A DNA stretch of 64,000 bases from Bacteroidales bacterium (GCA_024691765.1 JAILNI010000006.1:1-64000), one strand, 5' to 3'. Positions 24,291 to 33,472 are shown, counted from the stretch's first letter. The notes: generated by a model from the sequence alone, not told the origin. Numbers and translations are program-made.

Positions 24291-25493
24291 TTACAGGTTG
24301 AACCTGAGGCCGGCGCTGAAATTCAGCATGAGGGGCTTTTCGCTGCGTATGCTGTTCGGATGCCCGGCGTCGAAGTAGTAGCGTACGGTGGGATCCACGT
24401 ATAAGGACAGATGCGGGCTCAGCGCGAAGTCCACTCCGAAGCCGCCGCCTGCGGAGAACTGGGTGCCTGAAACCTTTTCGTCAAGCACCTTGTTTGCGCT
24501 GCGGATGTTGTAGCTGTTGCCTATGCACCACTCCGCTTCACCCACTCCCATGAGATAGAACTTCACGTTGCCGCGGCTGATAAGGTTGTAGTAGACGCCT
24601 ACCGGCACACCGACATAGCGCATGGAATGGTTGATTTCACCGATGGTCTGGGGGTCGCCCACAGGGCTGAAGGTTCCGGTAAAGCTGCGGGTAAGATAGG
24701 AGTAGTCGACGCCCACGCTGCAGGAGAGCTGCTCGGTGACTCCAAGCTTCACGCCCGCACCGAGGCTGACGGGAATACCGTAGTTGCTGGCGCTGTTTTC
24801 GGTAATCTCGTTCTCGATGTAGACGGTGTTGGTGGATTTGGCCGCATACGCCGCTCCTCCGGAGGAGGACTCGTTGCCGCCGGCGCTGCCGCCCAGCCAA
24901 AGGGAGCTGCGCACCCTGCGCGAGGCCGCCTTCTTTGCGTCCTCTGCCGCCATCGCGGCGAACGGATCGGGCTGATCGGAGCGGTCGTTCCCGGAGAAGG
25001 CCGGCTTTCCGGAGCCCGATACCGAGCCTGCGCCCGATCCTGCACCTGCGTTGCCGTTATCAGTACTGCCCTGCGGGGCGTTACCGCCTTCAGACCCGGC
25101 TGCGACAGCCTCTGCTTCGTTCCCGCCCTTGGAGGGAATCTCTGCAACGGAGGCGTCTGCCTGGGCGAAGCTGCGCCTGGCCGCAAGTTTTATCTCCCTG
25201 GGAGCCGGAATGGCCGCGATCTCTATGGAAGAAGCCTGCGCCAGTGCGGAACGTTCGGTGCGTGATATGTTTTCAAGGTCAGAATTGCCGGGTATTGCAA
25301 GAATGGCCGCCACTGCGGCTGCCGCCGCGACTGCATACCATCCCCAACGGAAGCCCCCTGCTGCGGGCGCCGTCACGGCGGGCAGCCTGGACTCGATAGC
25401 CTGCCACACGCGGGGAGAGGGTGTCTCCTCGGCATCCAGCAGCGACCCCTTCACGAAGAGGTCAAAGTCTTCCGTATAATCGTTTTTATGCAT
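24291..25493 (-). CDS. Anti-sigma-like membrane segment fused to outer-membrane beta-barrel
   Basis: The 400-residue protein has three parts: a short cytoplasmic N-terminus (DDF/LFVKGSLLDAEETPSPRVW, about 1-40) and one membrane helix (about 50-68), as in anti-sigma factors; a Gly/Ala/Ser-rich spacer (about 70-230); and a C-terminal region (about 240-400) with alternating strands ending in NFSAGLRFNL, typical of PorT/OMP_b-brl barrels. It starts 1 nt after the ECF sigma gene stop. The likely role is envelope sensing tied to that sigma factor (inference). How an inner-membrane helix and an outer-membrane barrel coexist is unclear. Confidence 0.72.
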   Translation of the reverse strand: MHKNDYTEDFDLFVKGSLLDAEETPSPRVWQAIESRLPAVTAPAAGGFRWGWYAVAAAAAVAAILAIPGNSDLENISRTERSALAQASSIEIAAIPAPREIKLAARRSFAQADASVAEIPSKGGNEAEAVAAGSEGGNAPQGSTDNGNAGAGSGAGSVSGSGKPAFSGNDRSDQPDPFAAMAAEDAKKAASRRVRSSLWLGGSAGGNESSSGGAAYAAKSTNTVYIENEITENSASNYGIPVSLGAGVKLGVTEQLSCSVGVDYSYLTRSFTGTFSPVGDPQTIGEINHSMRYVGVPVGVYYNLISRGNVKFYLMGVGEAEWCIGNSYNIRSANKVLDEKVSGTQFSAGGGFGVDFALSPHLSLYVDPTVRYYFDAGHPNSIRSEKPLMLNFSAGLRFNL

Positions 25494-25494
25494 C

Positions 25495-26088
25495 TTAATA
25501 TCTCTCTTTTATCTTTCCCTGCAACAGGGCACGTGCGCGCTGCAACTGAGAACGCGAAGTGGCTTCCGACACCCCGAGGGCTTCGGCTATCTCCTTGTGG
25601 GAGTAACCCTCGATGATGTACATGTTGAAGACGGTGCGGAACCCAGGCGGCAGCTCGGAAATCATCTTGCTGAGTTCCCGGTAGCCGATCTTCTGGATGG
25701 GCGTAGGCTCCTCGCTGCTTATCCAGCGGGCCTCCTGCACGTCTTCGCTTTGCTTCAGGACGTTCTTCTTTCGCAGGCTCATAAGTGCCGTGTTGACAAA
25801 GATCTTGCGGGCCCAACCCTCGAAGGATCCGGCGCCGGTGTAGCTGTCGAGCTTGGAGTAGAGAGTTACGAAGCCGTCCTGAAGGATGTCTTCGGCTTCG
25901 TCCCTGTTATCCATGTACCGCAGGCATACTGCGAACATTTTGGCCGACAGCGCATCGTAAAGCGCCTTCTGGAACCTCCGGTCGCCTCTGCGGCAGCCTT
26001 CCACCAGTGTGGACCAGTCTGCCTGGGAGCCGTTGCCGTCGGGCTTTTCCCGAGAATTAAGATGCAAATTCTTTCCAAAAAGTTGCAT
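25495..26088 (-). CDS. RNA polymerase ECF-type sigma-70 factor
   Basis: The 197-residue protein has region 2 (about 45-115; YMDNRDEAEDILQDGFVTLYSKL, FEGWARKIFVNTAL) and region 4 (about 135-190; LPPGFRTVFNMYIIEGYSHKEIAEALGVSEATSRSQLQRAR), which bind the -10 and -35 promoter elements. It is translated just before the anti-sigma/barrel gene with a 1-nt gap, so the pair forms a sigma/anti-sigma unit. A minus-strand TATCTTTG lies 18 nt upstream of the ATG. Target genes are not visible. Confidence 0.93.
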   Translation of the reverse strand: MQLFGKNLHLNSREKPDGNGSQADWSTLVEGCRRGDRRFQKALYDALSAKMFAVCLRYMDNRDEAEDILQDGFVTLYSKLDSYTGAGSFEGWARKIFVNTALMSLRKKNVLKQSEDVQEARWISSEEPTPIQKIGYRELSKMISELPPGFRTVFNMYIIEGYSHKEIAEALGVSEATSRSQLQRARALLQGKIKERY

Positions 26089-26106
26089 CGCGTCAGGTTT
26101 CTCTCA

Positions 26107-26134
26107 CAAAGATACGGAAAAAGCACTAAATTTG
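26107..26134. promoter_or_regulatory. Back-to-back -7 elements, sigma factor and TPR gene
   Basis: Minus-strand TATCTTTG at 26114-26107 points to the sigma gene. Plus-strand TAAATTTG at 26127-26134 points to the TPR gene at 26151. The cores are 12 nt apart, so polymerase can probably bind only one at a time. No good TTG box accompanies either. Confidence 0.5.
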
Positions 26135-26150
26135 CATAACCCCTATCCGA

Positions 26151-27515
26151 ATGAACAGGACCGTCATCTTCATCCTCCTTGCCCTGGCGCTGTTTGCGCC
26201 GGCGGCCGTCCTTCAGGCCCAGAACCCGAAGGAAGAGGTGGTGGTGCAGAACCTGCTCATGGATGCGGTCTCCAAAATGGAAACCTCCCCGCAGGAGGCC
26301 ATGCAGATACTCCAGTACCTGGACAGGCACTATCTGCCCGATGACGCCGTGAAATACTGGCTTGGCATGGCGTACTGGTCTGCCGGGAAAGCGGCCAAGG
26401 CCGAAGAGTGCCTGCTGCTGGCCTGCGCCCTCGATACCGCCAACTTCTGGTACCGCGACGCCCTTGCATCCCTCTATTCCGCGGAAGGAAAGGCGGCGCA
26501 GAGCGCGGAGGTCTATCTGGACCTGCTCGGGAAGCAGCCGGGCCGTTACGGCAACGCCTATACCTATACTCTCAAGGGCGACCGCTGTCTGGCCGAATAC
26601 AAAGACACCCTGGCCCTCGACTATTACGAGAAGGCCCTGGCCTACGACCCGCAGTACGCCCCCGCGGTGCTCGGAAGGGCGGAGGTGGCCCGCATGAGGG
26701 GCAATGTGCCCGGCTTCCTCGCCGACGTGCACTCTTTCACCCTCAATCCGGCCATCGCCCCGTCCGCCAAATGCGGCTACGTCTCCCAGATCCTTCAGAA
26801 CATCAACTATCCTTTCTACCGAAGCTGGGGGGCTCAGCTGGATTCCCTTGTGGAAGGATGCGTGCGCACCCATCCTGCAGACAGCAGCGCGCTGCGCCTG
26901 GCCGGCTCCTGGTACTGGTCTACCGACCGTAAGGACGAAGGCCGCGTGTATTTCGACCGTCTGATGAAGGCGTATCCGAAAGACCTCAAGATACGATACC
27001 TGAAGCTCAGCCTGCTCATGGACGGAGGCAACATGAAGGAGGTGCTCGACGAGTGCGAGGCGATAGTGAAGCTCGGCGGTGACCGCAATCCGGAGGTGGT
27101 TCCGGCGCTCACTACGGCCGGCGACTGCTGGCATGCCATGGGCAACGACCGCAAGGCCATGAAGTACTACGACAAGGTGCTGAAGATAGAGCCCGGCAAC
27201 GCCACTACGCTCAACAATTATGCGTACTATCTCAGCCTGGCGGGCCGCAAGCTGAAAAAGGCCGAGAAGATGAGCCGAACGGCCCTGGACAAGGAGCCCG
27301 ACAATCCGAGCTTCCTGGATACCTACGGCTGGATACTCCACCAGCTTGGCCGCGACGAAGAGGCCAAACCACACTTCAAGAGGGCCATGGTCTACGGAGG
27401 GAAAGACCATCTGGAAATCCTGGAGCACTATTCGGCCGTCCTGAAAGCGCTCGGCGAAAACGAACTCTCGCAGTATTACCGTTCCCTCGCGGACAAAAAG
27501 AAGGCAGAACAATGA
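26151..27515 (+). CDS. Tetratricopeptide-repeat periplasmic protein
   Basis: A 454-residue protein with a Sec signal peptide (residues 1-24, ending LQAQ). The mature part is made of helical repeats; clear TPR units include YYDKVLKIEPGNATTLNNYAYYLS and neighbours at about 325-440, and DYYEKALAYDPQYAPAVLGRA at about 160-185. It probably acts as a protein-binding scaffold in the periplasm. Its stop overlaps the start of the EnvC-like gene by 4 nt (ATGA), so both are made together, which suggests an envelope or division role. Confidence 0.85.
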   Translation: MNRTVIFILLALALFAPAAVLQAQNPKEEVVVQNLLMDAVSKMETSPQEAMQILQYLDRHYLPDDAVKYWLGMAYWSAGKAAKAEECLLLACALDTANFWYRDALASLYSAEGKAAQSAEVYLDLLGKQPGRYGNAYTYTLKGDRCLAEYKDTLALDYYEKALAYDPQYAPAVLGRAEVARMRGNVPGFLADVHSFTLNPAIAPSAKCGYVSQILQNINYPFYRSWGAQLDSLVEGCVRTHPADSSALRLAGSWYWSTDRKDEGRVYFDRLMKAYPKDLKIRYLKLSLLMDGGNMKEVLDECEAIVKLGGDRNPEVVPALTTAGDCWHAMGNDRKAMKYYDKVLKIEPGNATTLNNYAYYLSLAGRKLKKAEKMSRTALDKEPDNPSFLDTYGWILHQLGRDEEAKPHFKRAMVYGGKDHLEILEHYSAVLKALGENELSQYYRSLADKKKAEQ

Positions 27516-28681
27516 ACAGGCTCCTTTCCGTAATCCTCGCGCTGTCGCTGCTTTCGTTGCCCGCGTTCTCCCAGACCGCCGCGCAGAAAAGCCGCAAGGC
27601 GAAGCTCGCCAAGGAGATAGCTATTCTTGACAAACAGCTCGCCGATGCCCGTAAGCAGAGCAGCAATGCCGAGTCGGTACTCAAGCTGACCCGCCGCAAA
27701 ATCAGCTCCCGAAAGCAGCTGGTGGCTGAAAGTCAGAAGCAGATAAACGAGCTCGACGCCCGGATAGCAGCAAAGGAAGATACGATAGCGATGCTGCAGG
27801 CGCGGCTCGACACCCTTTCCGCAGGCTATTCCCGTCTGGTCCGGACGGCCTACCGCAGCCGCGACTCGCGCGTCTGGTATATGTATGTGCTGGCGTCGGA
27901 CGATCTGGGGCAGGGGCTACGCCGTTACGGCTATCTGAAGAGCCTTTCCGGCCAGATGCGAACGCAGGCGTCGAAGATAAGGGAAGCGAAAGCGAGCCTC
28001 GAGGAGCAGAAGCAGGCGGCTGAGCGTCTCAGGGCGGAGGCGGCTTCCGTACGCAAATCCCGTCTCGGCGAACTCGACAAGCTCAAGAAGGAGGAAGGGG
28101 AGTCGGAGGGTCTTATCGCAAGGCTTAAGAGAGACAGGAACAAATACGAGAAGCAGCTGGAGTCCAAGCGCAGGGAGCAGAAAGCCCTCGATGCCGAGAT
28201 ACGCCGCATGATGGACAAGGCCCGCGGAGGGTCAGGAGCCAAACGCAAACCGGCCGACGCCAAGCTCGACGCCGAATTCGCCGCCAATATGGGCAAACTC
28301 CCCTGGCCGGCGGAAGGCCCCGTGGTGGACAGCTTCGGCGAGCACATGCACCATGTCTACAAGAACGTCAAGATGCCTTTTAACAACGGAATAGGCATAG
28401 CCCTGAGCCCCGGAACCGCGGTCAAGAGCGTGTTCGACGGCAAGGTGTGCCAGGTGATAGTGATGCCCGGCTACAACCAGTGCGTGCTGGTGCAGCACGG
28501 AGGCTATTTCACCTTCTACTGCAAGTTGGCAAAGGTCTCCGTGAAGGCCGGCGATGCCGTCAAGACGGGCCAGGTGCTCGGTGTCGTGGACACCATAGGC
28601 GGCGAAACCCAGCTCCACTTCGAGCTCTGGGACGACAAAACCCCCCGTGATCCGGAGGGCTGGTTAAGGGGGCTGCTTTGA
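27512..28681 (+). CDS. EnvC-like murein hydrolase activator (degenerate M23)
   Basis: The 389-residue protein has a signal peptide (1-21), a long coiled coil (about 22-255, with many K, E, R and Q heptads) and a C-terminal LytM/M23 domain (about 280-385). The M23 zinc ligands are mostly lost: the HxxxD site reads FNNGIGIAL and the HxH site reads QLHFEL with one His. E. coli EnvC is likewise inactive and activates amidases AmiA and AmiB. So this is probably an amidase activator for septal peptidoglycan splitting. It is coupled to the TPR gene. Confidence 0.88.
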   Translation: MNRLLSVILALSLLSLPAFSQTAAQKSRKAKLAKEIAILDKQLADARKQSSNAESVLKLTRRKISSRKQLVAESQKQINELDARIAAKEDTIAMLQARLDTLSAGYSRLVRTAYRSRDSRVWYMYVLASDDLGQGLRRYGYLKSLSGQMRTQASKIREAKASLEEQKQAAERLRAEAASVRKSRLGELDKLKKEEGESEGLIARLKRDRNKYEKQLESKRREQKALDAEIRRMMDKARGGSGAKRKPADAKLDAEFAANMGKLPWPAEGPVVDSFGEHMHHVYKNVKMPFNNGIGIALSPGTAVKSVFDGKVCQVIVMPGYNQCVLVQHGGYFTFYCKLAKVSVKAGDAVKTGQVLGVVDTIGGETQLHFELWDDKTPRDPEGWLRGLL

Positions 28682-28703
28682 GGCGACCCCAGATAATACA
28701 ATT

Positions 28704-29351
28704 TCAGTCTTCGCTGGCGGTCCACACGAGGACGTGGCGGTCGAAGGTCATGTAGCAGAGGTCGAATTCCTCTTCATAGCCGTCCTTGTGGATGAAGGTG
28801 GCCTCGAGTTCGCCTTCGCCGCGGGGGCGGAACGAATCGATTTCAATCTGTTCGGCGAAGTCCACCCCGTACTGGGAGATCTTCTTGTAGACGGCTTCCT
28901 TGGCGCACCAGTAGATGGCGAGCTGCTCGTTGCGGCGGTCGTCGTCGAGGTCGTCGATTTCGTCTTCGCTGAGGGCCTTCTTCTCCACGGCCGAGAAGTC
29001 GCGGTCGAGGCTCTCGCAGTCGATGCCAACGTCGTCGCGGTCGTCAAGAATCACGGCTACGTATCTGTCTGTATGGGTTATGCTGATGTTGACTGCGTTG
29101 TTCTCGATGTAGGGCTTGCCGTTGTCGTGGTGCGACAGGTACACCTTGTCTTCGAACATCGCGTCCAGAAGTGCGCGCACCGCCAGTTTCTGCTTGCGGA
29201 GCGATTCGCTTTTTATGAATGAGATTTCCTCCAGTTCGTCGGAGGGGATGGATGTTGCTTCGCGCAACTGTGCCTCGGATTCGGTGATGTGCCAGACACC
29301 CAGTCTAGAGTGGCCGTCGTCGTCGAGGTCTTTTGTAAGTAAAAGTGCCAT
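28704..29351 (-). CDS. 4'-phosphopantetheinyl transferase, Sfp type
   Basis: This enzyme transfers phosphopantetheine from CoA to carrier proteins such as AcpP. The 215-residue protein shows the metal site VGIDCE and the second motif WCAKEAVYK, typical of the Sfp/AcpT superfamily. ATG 29351 is used; a longer frame from 29381 would start inside the promoter. The TTG-N19-TATCTTTG promoter at 29361-29390 supports this, leaving 9 nt before the ATG. It may serve acpP at 15.6 kb; no biosynthetic cluster is near. Confidence 0.9.
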   Translation of the reverse strand: MALLLTKDLDDDGHSRLGVWHITESEAQLREATSIPSDELEEISFIKSESLRKQKLAVRALLDAMFEDKVYLSHHDNGKPYIENNAVNISITHTDRYVAVILDDRDDVGIDCESLDRDFSAVEKKALSEDEIDDLDDDRRNEQLAIYWCAKEAVYKKISQYGVDFAEQIEIDSFRPRGEGELEATFIHKDGYEEEFDLCYMTFDRHVLVWTASED

Positions 29352-29360
29352 ATGTCGCCG

Positions 29361-29390
29361 CAAAGATAACGATTTTTCCAATAATCACAA
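29361..29390 (-). promoter_or_regulatory. Promoter of the phosphopantetheinyl transferase
   Basis: Minus-strand TTG (29390-29388), 19 nt, TATCTTTG (29368-29361), then 9 nt to the ATG. A full promoter with a very short predicted leader. Confidence 0.8.
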
Positions 29391-29398
29391 TAATTTGC

Positions 29399-29406
29399 TA
29401 AATTTG
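29399..29406 (+). promoter_or_regulatory. -7 element of mdh
   Basis: TAAATTTG matches TAnnTTTG, 34 nt before the mdh ATG. It is divergent from the phosphopantetheinyl transferase promoter; the two cores are about 30 nt apart. No clear TTG box. Confidence 0.55.
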
Positions 29407-29440
29407 TACTCCCGAACCAATCGGAACAAACAGAAGTAGT

Positions 29441-30427
29441 ATGAAATATTTGACTGACGAAAAACTGGTTATTGTCGGCGCCGCCGGAATGATCGGTTCC
29501 AACATGGCCCAGAGCGCCCTCATGCTCGGCCTTACCCCCAATGTCTGCCTTTACGACATCTTCGAACCAGGGCTCAAAGGCGTGCTGGCCGAGATGGATC
29601 ACTGCGGCTTCGAAGGCGCGAACATCACCGCCACCATCGACCCGGCCGAGGCTTTCACCGGAGCGAAGTACATCCTCTCTTCGGGAGGAGCCCCGCGTAA
29701 GGAAGGCATGACGAGGGAAGACCTCCTCAAGGGCAACTGCCAGATAGCCGCCGAGTTCGGCGACAACATTCGCAAGTACTGCCCCGACGTCAAACATGTG
29801 GTGGTTATCTTCAACCCGGCCGACGTCACTGCGCTTACCGCCCTCATCCACTCGGGCCTCGGCCCGGAGCAGCTCACCTCGCTGGCGGCCCTCGACAGCA
29901 CCCGTCTGCAGGAGGCGCTCGCGAAGGAGTTCGGCGTGCAGCAGTGCAAGGTCACCGGAGCCCACACCTACGGCGGGCACGGCGAGGCCATGGCGGTGTT
30001 CGCCAGCCAGGTAAAGATAGACGGAAAGCCCCTTTCCGAGTGCGGACTCAGCGCCGAGAGGTGGGACGAGATCAAGCACGAAACGATTCAGGGCGGCAGC
30101 AACATCATCAAGCTCCGCGGCCGCAGCTCCTTCCAGAGCCCGGCTTACCAGGCGGTAAAGATGATAGAGGCGGCAATGGGCGGCAAGCCGTTCACATGGC
30201 CCGCAGGCTGCTACGTGAAGGAAGGCCCGTTCAAGAATGTGATGATGGCCATGCCGTCAACGATCGATGCGAGCGGAGTCCATTTTACGGATCCGGTCGG
30301 CACTCCCTTCGAGATGACCGCCCTCGAGTCTTCCTACATGCACCTCTGCGTGATGCGCGACGAAATCATCTCCCTCGGCATTATCCCACCGGTGGAAGAA
30401 TGGAGCAAGGTCAACCCAAAACTCTAG
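29441..30427 (+). CDS. mdh: Malate dehydrogenase
   Basis: The 328-residue protein has the NAD-binding loop [18 protein letters not shown] near the N-terminus and the LDH/MDH fold through its length ([12 protein letters not shown], later [18 protein letters not shown] with the catalytic His region). It interconverts malate and oxaloacetate with NAD(H). In Bacteroidetes it works in the reductive branch toward fumarate and succinate. It is followed by a strong terminator and has its own promoter. Length is normal. Confidence 0.92.
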   Translation: MKYLTDEKLVIVGAAGMIGSNMAQSALMLGLTPNVCLYDIFEPGLKGVLAEMDHCGFEGANITATIDPAEAFTGAKYILSSGGAPRKEGMTREDLLKGNCQIAAEFGDNIRKYCPDVKHVVVIFNPADVTALTALIHSGLGPEQLTSLAALDSTRLQEALAKEFGVQQCKVTGAHTYGGHGEAMAVFASQVKIDGKPLSECGLSAERWDEIKHETIQGGSNIIKLRGRSSFQSPAYQAVKMIEAAMGGKPFTWPAGCYVKEGPFKNVMMAMPSTIDASGVHFTDPVGTPFEMTALESSYMHLCVMRDEIISLGIIPPVEEWSKVNPKL

Positions 30428-30444
30428 AAAGTGCAGGATATGAC

Positions 30445-30476
30445 AAAGGCCCGACGGAAAACCGTCGGGCCTTTTT
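30445..30476 (+). terminator. Terminator after mdh
   Basis: AAAGGCCCGACGG (30445-30457) pairs with CCGTCGGGCCTTT (30462-30474) around AAAA, ending in a T run. A-rich and T-rich flanks mean it may also stop the tRNA-Pro transcript from the other strand. Confidence 0.93.
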
Positions 30477-30479
30477 GCG

Positions 30480-30552
30480 TCGGGGTGACACGACTCGAAC
30501 GTGCGACCCTGTGGTCCCAAACCACATGCGCTACCAACTGCGCCACACCCCG
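30480..30552 (-). tRNA. tRNA-Pro (TGG)
   Basis: Minus-strand cloverleaf: acceptor CGGGGTG/CACCCCG, D-arm GCGC/GCGC, anticodon stem TGTGG/CCACA with loop TTTGGGA (anticodon TGG), T-arm GCACG/CGTGT with TTCGAGT, discriminator A; CCA not encoded. Confidence 0.95.
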
Positions 30553-30604
30553 GAAACCCTCCCGGACACCGGAGTGGAAGCCTCACGGCGCCCCGAAGGG
30601 ACTG

Positions 30605-30612
30605 CAAAGATA
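30605..30612 (-). promoter_or_regulatory. -7 element of tRNA-Pro
   Basis: Minus-strand TATCTTTG, 52 nt before the tRNA 5' end, divergent from the lolD core. No TTG box at the expected spacing. Confidence 0.45.
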
Positions 30613-30623
30613 AGGAATTTTAT

Positions 30624-30631
30624 TAAATTTG
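30624..30631 (+). promoter_or_regulatory. -7 element of lolD
   Basis: TAAATTTG ends 5 nt before the lolD ATG (30637), so the predicted leader is only 1-3 nt. No TTG box was found upstream. Confidence 0.5.
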
Positions 30632-30636
30632 CAGGG

Positions 30637-31290
30637 ATGATCATAGAAGCCAAAGGCATAAACAAGAGTTTCGGCAGCCTCCAGGTGCTGAAGGGTGTGG
30701 ATTTCTCCGCCGAAAAAGGAGAGGTAGTGGCCGTCACCGGGGCTTCCGGCGCCGGCAAGACCACCTTGCTTGAAATCCTCGGCACCCTTTCCACTCCCGA
30801 CAGCGGGTCCCTGCTCATCGACGGCACCGACGTGCTGGCCCTCGGCGGCAAGGCCCTGTCGTCCTTCCGTGGCCGCCGCATCGGCTTCGTCTTCCAGTTC
30901 CATCATCTGCTGCCGGAGTTCACTTCCGAAGAGAACGTTATGATTCCGGCCCTCATTGCCGGCACCCCTGCCGCGGAGGCCCGCAAAAAGGCGAAGGACC
31001 TTCTGGCCCGCGTGGGGCTCGAAGGCCGCCTCTCCCATAAGCCTTCGGAGCTGTCAGGAGGAGAGCAGCAGAGGGTGGCCATAGCCCGTGCGCTGGTCAA
31101 CGACCCGGCGGTGCTCTTTGCCGACGAGCCCACCGGCAACCTCGATTCGGCCACCAAGGAAGAGATCCATTCCCTCTTTTTCGACCTTCGCCGCGACCTG
31201 GGCCAGACCATAGTGCTGGTCACCCACGACGAAGGGCTCGCCCGCCTTTGCGACCGAGCCCTCACGATGAAGGACGGATTGTTCGTCTAG
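30637..31290 (+). CDS. lolD: ABC transporter ATPase, LolD-like
   Basis: A 217-residue ATPase with Walker [11 protein letters not shown]-loop region [18 protein letters not shown], signature [15 protein letters not shown] and Walker [13 protein letters not shown], matching the LolD/MacB/FtsE group. HHLLPEFT is typical of LolD, which powers release of outer-membrane lipoproteins through LolCE. No lolC/E gene is adjacent, so the partner must lie elsewhere. The start codon is set by homology ([13 protein letters not shown]) and by the -7 box just upstream; the frame runs open much further upstream over mdh and tRNA-Pro, which is not coding. Confidence 0.85.
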   Translation: MIIEAKGINKSFGSLQVLKGVDFSAEKGEVVAVTGASGAGKTTLLEILGTLSTPDSGSLLIDGTDVLALGGKALSSFRGRRIGFVFQFHHLLPEFTSEENVMIPALIAGTPAAEARKKAKDLLARVGLEGRLSHKPSELSGGEQQRVAIARALVNDPAVLFADEPTGNLDSATKEEIHSLFFDLRRDLGQTIVLVTHDEGLARLCDRALTMKDGLFV

Positions 31291-31297
31291 CCTTTCC

Positions 31298-33472
31298 CTA
31301 CAGGGAGAATTCCAGTTCGGCGCGTATGTCCTCTGACGATGCGCCCACCAGGGCCTTGAACTGTCCGGGCTCCGCCACCCAGCAGTGGTTCAGGGCATCG
31401 AAGAAACTCAGGGCGTCGCGGCCGAAGGAGATGGAGACGGTCTTCGTCTCTCCCGGCTCCAGCCAGACCTTCTCGAAACCCTTCAGTTCCTTGACGGGGC
31501 GGTCTACCGAAGCCTCCACATCCTGTATGTAGAGCTGTACAACCTCGGCACCCGCCACCTTTCCGGTGTTGGTTACCGGCACCTTGACGGTCAGGCGCTG
31601 TCCCATCTTCTTCGAGGACAGGCGGGCCTTGCCGTATTCGAAACTGGTGTAGCTGAGACCGTATCCGAAGGGGAAGAGGGGCTTGATGCCCTCGGTGTCG
31701 TACCAGCGGTAACCCACATAGATGCCTTCGTCGTAGTGGACCTGCCATATTCCGTCTTCGTCCATGTAGCCGGGGTACTGCCTTTCGGTCTTGACGGGCC
31801 CGTCTTCCAGGGCCACCGGGAAGGTGAAGGGAAGTTTGCCGGAAGGATTGACGTCGCCCGTGAGCACGTCGGCCAGGGCGTTGCCGGTTTCGCTTCCGAG
31901 GTACCAGGCCTGGACTATTGCACCAACCTTGTCCGCGAATGGCATTGCCACCGGGCTGCCGGAAATGTTCACGTACACCATGTCCGGACGCACTGCCGCA
32001 ATGGCTGCGATTACCTCGTCCTGCCCGTATGGCAATCCGTATGAGGAACGGTCGCGACCCTCGCAGTCCTGGCCCTTGTTCTTGTTGAGGCCTCCTATGA
32101 AGACTACGTAGTCGGCGCCTTCAATGGCGGTAAGCGCGTCGGCAAGAAGCTTGTCGGCCGGGCGTGTCTCGGTGATGTCGTAAAGGCTGTAGTTGTAGTC
32201 GCCTGGAGTAGGTTCTCCGGAATAGTAGGCCCTTTCATAGATGACTTCCGCATCCGGGAAGGCGTTCCTTATGCCCTGCAGGGGCGATACCTCATGCTGG
32301 GCCTTGAGTGATGAGGAACTTCCTCCCACCACCATGGGCCTGATGGCATTCTCTCCGAGCACCACGATCTTAGCGGCATCCTTCTTAAGGGGAAGGACCC
32401 CTTCGTTGCGAAGCAGCACTATGCCTTCTCCGCCTATCATGCGGCAGTCGGCGGTATGCTCAGGGCTGAGGAAAGAGCCGTGGTAACCGTCGGCCATGGT
32501 GCGGAAATTGAGCCTCAGGGCACGGGCGGCCTTGTCGTTCAGTTCGCTTTCGGGAAGCTCTCCCGAGAGTATCTTTGCCTTGTAAGGCTGTGCCATGTAA
32601 TACTGGTCGTATGCGGCGGGCGCGGTGCGGGCCTCACCGTCGGTATAGGAGCCGTATTCGAGGTCGAGGCCTCCGTTGGCGCAGCCGTCGGTGTCGTGGG
32701 CCGCACCCCAGTCGCTTATCACCGCGCCGTCAAAGCCCCATTCATCCTTCAGGATATCCTTGAGAAGCCTGCTGTTGTGCGAAGCGAAAACGCGGTCGTA
32801 CTTGTTGTAGGCCGACATCACCGACCAGGCTCCTCCTTCCTGCACGGCAGCCTTGAAGGCGGGCAGGTAAATCTCGTAGAGGGTGCGGTCGTCCACGTTG
32901 ACGTTGGCAGTCAGGCGATGGTTCTCCTGGTTGTTGAGCGCAAAATGCTTCACGCAGGCGGCCACGTTGTTGCTCTGGACGCCCTGTATATAGCGGGCCG
33001 AGAGCTGTCCGGCGAGATACGGGTCTTCTCCCATGTATTCGAAGTTGCGTCCGCAAAGGGGCGTACGGCAGATGTTGACGCCGGGCCCGAGCAGGACGTT
33101 CTTCCCACGGTAGCGGGCCTCTTCGCCGACGCTGCGTCCGTAGAGCCGGGCGAGGTCGCGGTCCCACGATGCGGCAAGGCAGGTGAGCGACGGGTAGGCG
33201 GTGCAGCTGTCGTTGGTATGGCCGGCCGCGGCCCATTTGTCCCAGAGGGTTTCGGGCCTGACCCCGTGGGGGCCGTCGTCACACCAGAGTTCGGGTATTC
33301 CCAGACGGGGAACGCCGGGAGACGAGAACTTGCTCTGGGCGTGGATGATTGCAATCTTTTCGTCGAGGGTCATCTGCGCCAGGGCGCTTTCCACCCTGGA
33401 TTCGACGTTGTCCTTCGGGGCACAGCAGACTGCGGCGAGCAGCAGTGCCGGGATGATCAGGTATTTACGCAT
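31298..33472 (-). CDS. GH3 family beta-glycosidase, lipoprotein
   Basis: The 724-residue protein starts with a lipoprotein signal (MRKYLIIPALLLAAVCC). It has the GH3 N-terminal TIM barrel (catalytic-nucleophile motif VISDWGAAHD), the GH3 C-terminal alpha/beta domain and a fibronectin-III-like tail (about 640-715). Active on beta-glucosides or xylosides; the substrate cannot be fixed. Probably surface- or periplasm-anchored. It lies 23 nt after the LptG-Fmt fusion gene on the same strand and may share its transcript. The end converges on lolD with only 7 nt between. Confidence 0.92.
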   Translation of the reverse strand: MRKYLIIPALLLAAVCCAPKDNVESRVESALAQMTLDEKIAIIHAQSKFSSPGVPRLGIPELWCDDGPHGVRPETLWDKWAAAGHTNDSCTAYPSLTCLAASWDRDLARLYGRSVGEEARYRGKNVLLGPGVNICRTPLCGRNFEYMGEDPYLAGQLSARYIQGVQSNNVAACVKHFALNNQENHRLTANVNVDDRTLYEIYLPAFKAAVQEGGAWSVMSAYNKYDRVFASHNSRLLKDILKDEWGFDGAVISDWGAAHDTDGCANGGLDLEYGSYTDGEARTAPAAYDQYYMAQPYKAKILSGELPESELNDKAARALRLNFRTMADGYHGSFLSPEHTADCRMIGGEGIVLLRNEGVLPLKKDAAKIVVLGENAIRPMVVGGSSSSLKAQHEVSPLQGIRNAFPDAEVIYERAYYSGEPTPGDYNYSLYDITETRPADKLLADALTAIEGADYVVFIGGLNKNKGQDCEGRDRSSYGLPYGQDEVIAAIAAVRPDMVYVNISGSPVAMPFADKVGAIVQAWYLGSETGNALADVLTGDVNPSGKLPFTFPVALEDGPVKTERQYPGYMDEDGIWQVHYDEGIYVGYRWYDTEGIKPLFPFGYGLSYTSFEYGKARLSSKKMGQRLTVKVPVTNTGKVAGAEVVQLYIQDVEASVDRPVKELKGFEKVWLEPGETKTVSISFGRDALSFFDALNHCWVAEPGQFKALVGASSEDIRAELEFSL

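Noticed and set aside
24800..25300. Several overlapping plus-strand frames as genes opposite the anti-sigma/barrel gene
   Set aside because: They only mirror the Gly/Ser/Ala-rich spacer; composition is skewed and no start or motif supports them.
29944..30636. A 231-codon N-terminal extension of lolD
   Set aside because: It would cover mdh codons in another frame, a terminator and tRNA-Pro. LolD homology begins at 30637.
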